A stretch of DNA of 21,874 bases from a virus. A program made the position numbers and the translations under genes. This document shows positions 6,830 to 13,098 of this stretch, in pieces; the first letter of the stretch is position 1; every line of letters begins with the position of its first letter. Where the stretch lies: positions 1 to 21,874 of the IMG/VR virus record IMGVR_UViG_3300048032_000284. The stretch is one strand, 5' to 3'. The notes below the pieces were generated by a model. That model was not told where the DNA came from, ran no database searches, and saw only the letters and a list, made by a program, of their open reading frames with translations.

Positions 6830-7253
6830 ATGGCATAAACGGTATATCGAGTTAGCTCGTGATATTGCGCAATGGTCGAAAGATCCTTCAACACAATGTG
6901 GTGCAGTAGTTATTGGCGAATCAGGACAAGTGTTATCTCAGGGATATAATGGCTTTCCTCGAGGCATGGATGATAGTGATGAATTATATAAGAACCGCGA
7001 AACAAAATATGATCGCATTGTCCATGCTGAAATGAATGCAATCTATAACGCATCTCGTACTGGAGTATCTTTAGAAGGTGCAACAGCATATATCCATGGA
7101 CTTCCATGTTGTCATGAATGCGCTAAAGCAATGATTCAAGTTGGCATTAAAGAAGTTGTTATGGGAGAAGCTAGTAACATACGCTGGAACGATTCTTGTG
7201 GAAAAGGAATGGACTATCTAAATGAAGCTAATGTAAAAATAACCTATATATAA
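6819..7253 (+). CDS. cd: dCMP deaminase
   Basis: This 144-residue zinc enzyme deaminates dCMP to dUMP, feeding thymidylate synthesis and balancing the C and T pools. The active site is complete: VHAEMNAI (H69, catalytic E71) and the second zinc block GLPCCHECAK (C98 and C101 as the PCxxC-type pair). QCGAVVIG and SQGYNGFPRG are the usual N-terminal substrate-binding blocks. It is shorter than T4 Cd (193 residues), lacking an insertion. The gene overlaps the Nmad1-like gene by 11 bases and lies in the gp42 transcription unit, so deaminase and hydroxymethylase compete for the same dCMP and probably set the modified-C to T ratio. Confidence 0.93.
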   Translation: MLNKWHKRYIELARDIAQWSKDPSTQCGAVVIGESGQVLSQGYNGFPRGMDDSDELYKNRETKYDRIVHAEMNAIYNASRTGVSLEGATAYIHGLPCCHECAKAMIQVGIKEVVMGEASNIRWNDSCGKGMDYLNEANVKITYI

Positions 7254-7257
7254 TATT

Positions 7258-7551
7258 ATGGCAAAAATAAAACTAAAATACCCACCAAACGAAGTCTACT
7301 TTAAAAAGGTAATTGACTTTGATTTAGACGTTGGAGGTAAACTTCTAACAGTTCGTCTTGAAGAAGATTCAAACGAAGGACATATACACTATAAGTATGA
7401 AGATGGTTTTAGTGAAACTCCTCCAGAGTGGATCACAGAAATGGGAGAAGATGATTATGGAGATCTAATCTTTGAACAAGCATTGTTTGAAAACCTTCCG
7501 TGTATGTCAGTAGGTGAAGAAATCTATACACACGAAGACGACGAACTATAA
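7258..7551 (+). CDS. Small acidic hypothetical protein
   Basis: I do not recognise this 97-residue, strongly acidic protein. It is rich in E, D and aromatic residues (DSNEGHIHYKYEDGF; WITEMGEDDYGD; ending THEDDEL) and appears mainly beta-stranded. No catalytic motif, signal peptide or membrane segment is seen. It starts four bases after the deaminase stop in the common AATATTATG context, and its stop overlaps the next start by one base (TAATG). A charge-rich protein like this could be a DNA mimic or a partner subunit of the neighbouring modification enzymes. That is speculation based on charge and place. Confidence 0.75.
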   Translation: MAKIKLKYPPNEVYFKKVIDFDLDVGGKLLTVRLEEDSNEGHIHYKYEDGFSETPPEWITEMGEDDYGDLIFEQALFENLPCMSVGEEIYTHEDDEL

Positions 7552-8747
7552 TGGTGAATACTACTCCATACTATGATGAGTTTAAATATTACTTTAAGCT
7601 TGCTAAAGACCAACAAAACAAATCTAATTTAGGTCATATACCGCATAAAGATTCACAGCTCAATGATCCTTTAATGGAGACGATTGAGCTTTATGATGTG
7701 GTTGAACGCAAGTTTGCAGGCTTTAGCCAAATCGTAAATGATGCGTTCTATGGTTGGTCAGAAGATCATCCATATTGGTCACGTATGGATGCAGGCCTTT
7801 ATACTAAACAACGTAAAGAAGTAGCCACAAAATGGACCAATAAGCGAGATACATTTGGATTACCTGAATGGTTATATATTTTTATCTTACACCGCGTATG
7901 TGGTTCTGCTATTAATTATGGCACAAAGCCAAGTGGATACCACAATACTCTCTTGTTTGATCTATGGCAGTCAGATACAATTGAAGAAATGTGTGATCAA
8001 GTAAGATTCGCGAATAAGACATTCTATACTTCAATTGGTTATCAATTTCCTGCATTCCCTAAACCACCTAAACCAAAGGTCGAAGCTGCACCATTATTTG
8101 GAATTGAAGGTGATTATGTGTACAAGCGAGGTGGAGATTATTTCCTTTGCGAGTTTGCGCCAAGATTGGCTCGAGACCTTGCCACATTTTTGGAGACCAG
8201 CAATAAGAAACTTGATCTACGAGAAATCGGTGATTGGATGTTTGATTGGAATAAGACTAATAATCTAAGAGTCTATCGTTTTCAGTATGCAGCTATCATA
8301 GCAGATATTGCAGATTGGTTTCCTGAGTTTGTTAATACAGAATCAATGTTCTACTATGGAACGAATGCAGTCGAATGCATTGGATACTTAGCAGACACAC
8401 CAAACGGTAAGGGTAAAAAATCTGAAGAATTTTTAGATGGTGTAATGAAGTTAATTTACGAAGAAACAGGTTCAGTTCCATATAATGCTGAAGATGTTGC
8501 TTGTGACTTTATTCGATGGATTGAAAACTATGTCCGCCCTGGAGCCGATTATGCCGATGTAAATATGGATACCTTATGGAATTCATCGAGCATTAAAGAT
8601 CACCCATATGGTAGACAGAAGGCAATGCTCGATCTTGGGTTGGTAGAAACATTCAATGGAATAAAGAATCATCCATCAGACGATACTATTCTTAGACAAG
8701 CAGGAATGACAGTTGAACAATATACTGAAAAATGCAAAACACTTTAG
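7551..8747 (+). CDS. Unrecognised helical protein, candidate DNA base-modification enzyme
   Basis: This 398-residue protein is rich in W, Y, F and charged residues and is probably all-helical and soluble. Its most distinctive stretch is LPEWLYIFILHRVCGSAIN followed by YGTKPSGYHNTLLFDLW (about residues 103-140); the H-R-x-x-G-S-x-x-N and Y-H-N pattern looks catalytic or base-binding. It faintly recalls the alpha-glutamyl/putrescinyl-thymine pyrophosphorylase-like families (now linked to amino-acid:DNA transfer) predicted in phage base hypermodification, but I cannot confirm this. A proline-rich linker (FPAFPKPPKPK, about 164-174) separates an N-terminal domain from a C-terminal one with YVYKRGGDYFLCEF. 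It is translated in step with the acidic protein (TAATG) and overlaps the next gene by 16 bases, so it probably acts with the products at 8732 and 9745. Confidence 0.8.
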   Translation: MVNTTPYYDEFKYYFKLAKDQQNKSNLGHIPHKDSQLNDPLMETIELYDVVERKFAGFSQIVNDAFYGWSEDHPYWSRMDAGLYTKQRKEVATKWTNKRDTFGLPEWLYIFILHRVCGSAINYGTKPSGYHNTLLFDLWQSDTIEEMCDQVRFANKTFYTSIGYQFPAFPKPPKPKVEAAPLFGIEGDYVYKRGGDYFLCEFAPRLARDLATFLETSNKKLDLREIGDWMFDWNKTNNLRVYRFQYAAIIADIADWFPEFVNTESMFYYGTNAVECIGYLADTPNGKGKKSEEFLDGVMKLIYEETGSVPYNAEDVACDFIRWIENYVRPGADYADVNMDTLWNSSSIKDHPYGRQKAMLDLGLVETFNGIKNHPSDDTILRQAGMTVEQYTEKCKTL

Positions 8748-9709
8748 AAAACTTCATTGACGAAGATACTAGTCATAAAATCGACTATCCAAATTCATCA
8801 GATCCAATCCTTAAAAAGGGAAAACCAACGAATTGTCTATTAGAGAACTATACTCTTGAAGAACGATTTCAAAAGTTCTTTGAATTTTGTAGAGCATATG
8901 ATGTAAGAGAAGAGCCATTACTTAAAGCAAATCCACAACAATTCTCTCATCGATTGCATTGGGACGAAATGCCATACGTAGACGAGATGAAGGAGGAAAA
9001 AGATCTTAAGACTCTTTTACATCATACTATTGTATGGTCATTTAGTAATGAGCATTGGCTGACATTTAGAGCACTACGTGATCATGGTATCGAAGCCATG
9101 AAGACTCGGTTTGAAACTGAAAGGCATGCTCGCTCTGATCTTTTTCAAATCTATTATCCAAAAGGAACTATTGTACGAGATTGGTTGTGTGAAGTTCCTC
9201 AACAGATTGCTGAAGATTGTCATTCGATTCTAAAATCTGATAGGAAACTTACAATGATGGAGTTAGCATCTAAGTTGGAACGACACACTAAAGAGAAGTT
9301 TGGATTTCGCAATGTGATGTATCCGTTTAAGAATCTTTCTCGCCATATTGCTATGGCTCGTCCTGATTTGGTAGATCCAGAATCGTGGGTAACACCTGGC
9401 ACATTATCATTCTATGGCTTATGGCAACTTTTTGGAGGTAAGAATTTATTTGGCAAAACAAAGTTTGAATTAGATGAATCGTCTGGAGAATATACACCGA
9501 TCAATGATCCAGCGAAAGAGCTTGTCAGTCAATTTAATGAGGTAGCTGCACATCCAGATAATCCAATGAAACGCCAATATAATATCAATATTGAAGATAA
9601 GGCGTGTATGTGGTGTAAGCATCTATTCATTCGACATGGAATAAAAGGAACCACTAAAAAAATTCCATACGAGTGGATCTATCCAAAGTCATTCTCCCTA
9701 AAAAACTAA
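8732..9709 (+). CDS. Unrecognised protein, HhH-glycosylase-like hypermodification candidate
   Basis: This 325-residue protein begins inside the end of the previous gene (16-base overlap). It is mostly helical. The central part, FGFRNVMYPFKNLSRHIAMA then DLVDPESWVTPGTLSFYGLWQLFGG (about residues 190-235), has the shape of the helix-loop-D-x(n)-W-x(n)-G-x-G/S-x-x-GL pattern I associate with phage HhH-glycosylase-related families (5-hmdU kinase helical domain and glutamyl/putrescinyl-thymine pyrophosphorylase clades). Near the end, IEDKACMWCKHLFIRHGIKG and KKIPYEWIYP form a second strongly patterned block with C-x-x-C. Together with the preceding gene it could form a two-component enzyme acting on hydroxymethyl-pyrimidines in DNA. 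Identity of the family is inferred from memory, and no function is proven. Confidence 0.8.
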   Translation: MQNTLENFIDEDTSHKIDYPNSSDPILKKGKPTNCLLENYTLEERFQKFFEFCRAYDVREEPLLKANPQQFSHRLHWDEMPYVDEMKEEKDLKTLLHHTIVWSFSNEHWLTFRALRDHGIEAMKTRFETERHARSDLFQIYYPKGTIVRDWLCEVPQQIAEDCHSILKSDRKLTMMELASKLERHTKEKFGFRNVMYPFKNLSRHIAMARPDLVDPESWVTPGTLSFYGLWQLFGGKNLFGKTKFELDESSGEYTPINDPAKELVSQFNEVAAHPDNPMKRQYNINIEDKACMWCKHLFIRHGIKGTTKKIPYEWIYPKSFSLKN

Positions 9710-9738
9710 TGTACAATATAGGCTAAATATGGTATAAT
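9710..9738 (+). promoter_or_regulatory. Sigma70-like promoter TGTACA-17-TATAAT, predicted leaderless
   Basis: TGTACA (9710-9715), a 17-base spacer ending ATATGG and TATAAT (9733-9738) lie immediately after the upstream stop codon, which ends one base before the -35. The ATG of the PLP-enzyme gene (9745) is exactly six bases after the -10, predicting a leaderless message. Confidence 0.8.
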
Positions 9739-9744
9739 ATAATT

Positions 9745-10641
9745 ATGTCACACGATAATCACGTAATAGATAACTGCAATAAGGATATCGACTACCTACT
9801 TTTTAGTGGAGTATCTAATCGGCATGAAGCTCGAGAGTACTATCTAAACTTAGCAGGAGATTGGGAAGATCCTAATCCAAAACCAGTCGTTAAGATCCAT
9901 GAGGGTGTAAGAGTTGTTCGAGACGACCTCTTAGTTGGTAGTAAGGTTCGAGGCGGTGATTGTCTTATTTCGAACATTAAAGAAAAGACTCTCGTATATG
10001 TTCAACCTCGTACTGGATTGGCTGGAGTATCTCTCTTAGATGTCGCATCGCGTCATAACAAGAAGGTAAGGTTATTCATGCCATCTTCGAAGCGCATCTC
10101 ACATCATCAGGCATGCTGCATTGAGCGCGGGGCAGATTATGAATTTCACCGCATTGCTGCTATGCCTAATCTAAATGCAATCGCTAAGAAGTGGGCAGAT
10201 GAACAAGATGATGCATTCTTTATTCCTCTTGGCCTTAAACACGAACTTGTTACTGCGGGATTTGTTAAGGCTGCATCACAAATTCCAGAACCAGAAGAAG
10301 TGTGGACAGTTATTTCAACAGGCGTATTGCATCGTGCTTTACAGATTGCTTGGCCTAATGCTAAGTTCCACTGTGTTGCAGTATCTCGTAACATGAAAGA
10401 TGGTGAGATTGGCCATGATAGTATCATATCACACCCCTTACCATTTACTACTCCAATTAAGGAAGATTTGCCTCCATTCCCATCTGTAGCAACATACGAC
10501 GCGAAAGCTTGGGCATCGATTCCTAAAAACACTGATCGCGACATTTTATTTTGGAATGTTGGGCAAAACCCAACTCTTGAAGATGAATCAATATACGACA
10601 AAATAAACTCATATAGAAAGTGGAAGAAAGATGAAAAATAA
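9745..10641 (+). CDS. Fold-type-II PLP-dependent enzyme
   Basis: This 298-residue protein has the layout of the tryptophan-synthase-beta / ACC-deaminase-like PLP fold. VVRDDLLVGSKVRGGDCL (about residues 57-74) contains K67, the likely Schiff-base lysine. YVQPRTGLAGVSLLDVASRH (85-104) is the substrate-loop helix, KKVRLFMPSS and ERGADYEF form the next Rossmann-like unit, and STGVLHRALQIAWPNA (191-206) is the phosphate-binding loop region. The C-terminal PPFPSVATYDAKAWASI and DILFWNVG match a subfamily recalled from bacteria and phages. Such enzymes eliminate or exchange groups on amino acids, or decarboxylate and tailor amino-acid adducts. Known thymidine-hypermodifying phages also carry PLP enzymes for this. 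It has its own leaderless promoter and overlaps the SGNH-like gene by 11 bases. Confidence 0.75.
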   Translation: MSHDNHVIDNCNKDIDYLLFSGVSNRHEAREYYLNLAGDWEDPNPKPVVKIHEGVRVVRDDLLVGSKVRGGDCLISNIKEKTLVYVQPRTGLAGVSLLDVASRHNKKVRLFMPSSKRISHHQACCIERGADYEFHRIAAMPNLNAIAKKWADEQDDAFFIPLGLKHELVTAGFVKAASQIPEPEEVWTVISTGVLHRALQIAWPNAKFHCVAVSRNMKDGEIGHDSIISHPLPFTTPIKEDLPPFPSVATYDAKAWASIPKNTDRDILFWNVGQNPTLEDESIYDKINSYRKWKKDEK

Positions 10642-11665
10642 AGTACTATTAACAGGCTTAGGACCAATCTCGAATAAGATCGCTTCGCATAAAGCAGCGC
10701 AAGCTATTATATATGCTGATCAAATTAGTGAAGCTGGAAATAACGTTGAAATTAATTTGGTGTCAAATAAGATTACTGATTACTCAGAATATCATTCTCT
10801 TGCATTCTATCATGGAAGCGATTGGAGTGGAAACTTAAATCTATTTGGTGGAATACAGGCATACAAAAATAGAGAGTTCCTCGTTGCACTTTCTCGATTC
10901 AAAGGACCAGTTAATTCATTGATGGTCGATTTCCCCGATTATGCAGGAATGTTCCAAGATAGATTACAAAAGGCTGCCTGGAAATGGGACGATGTCGATT
11001 GGGAAGGACTCAAGGCTTTACAATATCGAGCAGTTACAATTGATCCAAATAAAATAAAAAGATATAACCGTATATCGATAGGTGATAGTCATGCCATTTG
11101 CATGTATCGTCCTCGTTGGGAAAATGTATCTCGACCATTTTCTACATTGCATGGATCAATTAATAAAGGCTTTGAAACGTTTATCCCTGTAGGTTCAGAG
11201 TATGATATTATTGAAACATATTTTGGAAACATTGATATTCGACATCATCTGTGTCGATTTGACGATCCAATCTTTGAAGCTAAAAAATTAGCTGATCGAT
11301 ATGCTGCAGAATTAGAACGAATCTCTCGTAAATATCAAGCTAAGACACTTGCTTATGAACCTCTGCCTATCGAGTGTGAATCTCGTAAGGTTCCTAAAAC
11401 TGGATGGTATAAAGGAACACCGTTCTTCGGGTCATGGAAAGAGCGCACCGAAGTACGCGAAGCATTTATTTCTCAGTTGCAATTAAACGCGAATGTTTAT
11501 ACGTGGACAGAATCACTTAAAAACCAGGCTGGGCAGCTCAGCTTTGATGTAATGGAAAAACCGCAATCAGTGCACCTTTCTCGAGCATCATATCCGCATT
11601 GGCAAGGTAAAGAATGGACCGAGCCAGCCGATTTGTCTGGTAATTTAGATATATTCTTTGCATAG
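10631..11665 (+). CDS. SGNH/GDSL-hydrolase-like protein
   Basis: In this 344-residue protein the middle and end carry SGNH-family blocks. ISIGDSHAI (149-156) is block I, with the nucleophile S153 in GDSH. YFGNIDIRHHLC (197-208) resembles the G-x-N-D / E-I-D-x-R block III, and SVHLSRASYPHW (313-324) could supply the His of block V. SGNH enzymes hydrolyse or transfer acyl groups. The first 140 residues form a separate domain beginning KVLLTGLGPIS, of unknown type. The C-terminal part between blocks (GTPFFGSWKERTEVREAF) is long for the family. The start is preceded by GGAAGAAAG, a rare purine-rich ribosome-site-like stretch. Overlap with the PLP-enzyme gene implies a shared pathway, perhaps acyl or amino-acid transfer in base hypermodification. 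Confidence 0.6.
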   Translation: MKNKVLLTGLGPISNKIASHKAAQAIIYADQISEAGNNVEINLVSNKITDYSEYHSLAFYHGSDWSGNLNLFGGIQAYKNREFLVALSRFKGPVNSLMVDFPDYAGMFQDRLQKAAWKWDDVDWEGLKALQYRAVTIDPNKIKRYNRISIGDSHAICMYRPRWENVSRPFSTLHGSINKGFETFIPVGSEYDIIETYFGNIDIRHHLCRFDDPIFEAKKLADRYAAELERISRKYQAKTLAYEPLPIECESRKVPKTGWYKGTPFFGSWKERTEVREAFISQLQLNANVYTWTESLKNQAGQLSFDVMEKPQSVHLSRASYPHWQGKEWTEPADLSGNLDIFFA

Positions 11666-11677
11666 ATAAAAAACCGC

Positions 11678-11706
11678 TTTACAATTGCCATTATTTATGG
11701 TATAAT
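11678..11706 (+). promoter_or_regulatory. Sigma70-like promoter TTTACA-17-TATAAT for uvsX
   Basis: TTTACA (11678-11683) and TATAAT (11701-11706) are separated by 17 bases. ACAATTG after the -35 and TTTATGG before the -10 are shared with the promoter at 3579. The ATG at 11730 leaves a leader of about 17 bases. Confidence 0.8.
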
Positions 11707-11729
11707 TAGATCTTTAATTAACAAATATT

Positions 11730-12785
11730 ATGTCACTACTAGAAAAACTAAAGAAATCAAGTCGAGTCAGCGGTACAGATGTGCTATCAGACTCTAAACT
11801 ATTCGGCGAAAAGGAGCTTACTACTACAGCAGTTCCTATGGTAAATGTCGCCTTATCGGGAAGTATCGATGGTGGATTAGCTTCAGGACTTACTGTCCTT
11901 GCTGGTCCATCTAAGCACTTCAAAACATCGTTCGCATTGCTTATGGCATCATCATATCTAAAGAAGCATGATGATGCAGTACTGCTCTTTTATGATTCAG
12001 AATTTGGTTCACCGCAATCGTATTTTGAAGCATTTGATATTGATCCTGCTCGCGTTCTTCATACACCTGTTACAAATATTGAAGAACTTAAATTCGATGT
12101 AGTTCATCAATTGAATGAGATTGATCGTAAAGAAAAGGTAATTGTTGTGATTGACTCAGTTGGCAATATTGCTTCGAAGAAAGAAGTTGAAGATGCCGAG
12201 AATATGAAGTCTGTTGCAGACATGACACGCGCGAAGGCTCTTAAAGGTCTTTTTCGTATGGTCACGCCGATGCTTACAATTAAAGATATTCCACTACTTG
12301 CTATTAATCACACTTATATGGAACAAGGTATGTTTCCTAAAGCTGTTGTATCTGGTGGCACAGGCGTAATGTATTCTGCAGATAATGTATGGATTATCGG
12401 TCGTCGACAAGAAAAGACTGGTACTGAAATTACAGGTTATGACTTTGTCATTAATGTCGAAAAGTCTCGCTTTGTAAAGGAAAAGTCAAAAATTCCAATC
12501 TCAGTCTCTTGGGAAGGCGGAATCGAAAAATGGTCAGGTCTTACTGAAGTAGCGCTTGAACTTGGATACGTTGTCAAACCAAAAAATGGTTGGTACATGG
12601 CAAAGAATCCCACAACAGGCGAAGAACTCTCAGGTAATGTACGTATGAAAGATACTCTAAAGAAAGAATTCTGGCATAATATTCTTAATAATACTAATTT
12701 TGCTTCAGCTCTTGAAGAACGATATAAGGTTGCGTATCGATCAATTCTTGAAGATGATACTCCTAAACTAGAAGAAGATGAGTAA
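11730..12785 (+). CDS. uvsX: UvsX, RecA-like strand-exchange protein
   Basis: This 351-residue ATPase coats single-stranded DNA and catalyses homologous pairing for recombination-dependent replication and repair. It follows T4 UvsX closely: IPM-type start of core (AVPMVNVALSG), Walker A GPSKHFKT (59-66; T4 GPSKSFKS), FYDSEFG with catalytic E91, Walker B VIVVIDSVGN (D142), SDMTRAK-like VADMTRAKALKGLFR (177-191), INHTY, GGTG..YSAD (loop 2 region) and VKPKNGWY. It is about 40 residues shorter than T4 UvsX (391), mainly at the C-terminus. It keeps the acidic tail (EDDTPKLEEDE) thought to interact with other recombination proteins. Its end overlaps the next gene by 8 bases. Highly confident. Confidence 0.96.
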   Translation: MSLLEKLKKSSRVSGTDVLSDSKLFGEKELTTTAVPMVNVALSGSIDGGLASGLTVLAGPSKHFKTSFALLMASSYLKKHDDAVLLFYDSEFGSPQSYFEAFDIDPARVLHTPVTNIEELKFDVVHQLNEIDRKEKVIVVIDSVGNIASKKEVEDAENMKSVADMTRAKALKGLFRMVTPMLTIKDIPLLAINHTYMEQGMFPKAVVSGGTGVMYSADNVWIIGRRQEKTGTEITGYDFVINVEKSRFVKEKSKIPISVSWEGGIEKWSGLTEVALELGYVVKPKNGWYMAKNPTTGEELSGNVRMKDTLKKEFWHNILNNTNFASALEERYKVAYRSILEDDTPKLEEDE

Positions 12786-13098
12786 TAATTTTGTATTTGT
12801 AGAGAAAGAGGATTCTGAACTTTATTCATTAAAGATTGTACAAGGTCCTTATAATAAGGTAATATTTACGTATGGTGCAGTTACGATTGAAGAAGATACT
12901 GAAAATGACTTAGCACGTCTTAAATTCAATTATACTATTGAAGAAGTACCACCACCATATTCAAAAGAAGAGCTTGAAGAAAGCGATGAGTTCCGAAATT
13001 ATATCGGAGACATACTAACAGAAATACTAGAGGATCAAACAGCACAAATTGGTAATGCAGGACATACAGACGATAATACTGAAATCATTGACGAATAA
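12778..13098 (+). CDS. Small acidic conserved protein between uvsX and helicase
   Basis: This 106-residue, strongly acidic protein starts within the last codons of uvsX and extends 50 bases into the helicase ORF. The N-terminal part is beta-rich (NNFVFVEKEDSELYSLKIVQG), followed by VTIEEDTENDLARLKFNY and a helical ELEESDEFRNYIGDILTEILED. No catalytic motif is seen. T4 has small gene 40 between uvsX and 41; this protein holds the same place, but I see no clear similarity to gp40 and do not name it so. Its position suggests a helper or regulator of UvsX or of the helicase. Confidence 0.8.
   Translation: MSNNFVFVEKEDSELYSLKIVQGPYNKVIFTYGAVTIEEDTENDLARLKFNYTIEEVPPPYSKEELEESDEFRNYIGDILTEILEDQTAQIGNAGHTDDNTEIIDE

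Noticed and set aside
7249-7254. TATAAT three bases before the ATG at 7258
   Set aside because: No matching -35 hexamer lies 16-18 bases upstream, and the spacing to the ATG differs from the other promoters; it is probably only the AT-rich start context.
10558-10574. Hairpin GTTGGG-caaaa-CCCAAC in the PLP gene
   Set aside because: A 6-bp stem inside coding sequence without a T-run; too short to separate from chance.
10146-10667. A 173-codon open frame on the minus strand
   Set aside because: It lies wholly across the PLP-enzyme gene, whose protein has clear family motifs; the minus-strand product has no recognisable pattern and no gene here is otherwise on that strand.
12437-12829. A 130-codon minus-strand open frame
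   Set aside because: It is antisense to the conserved end of uvsX; composition is that of a shadow frame (Ser/Arg/Leu rich) with no promoter facing it.
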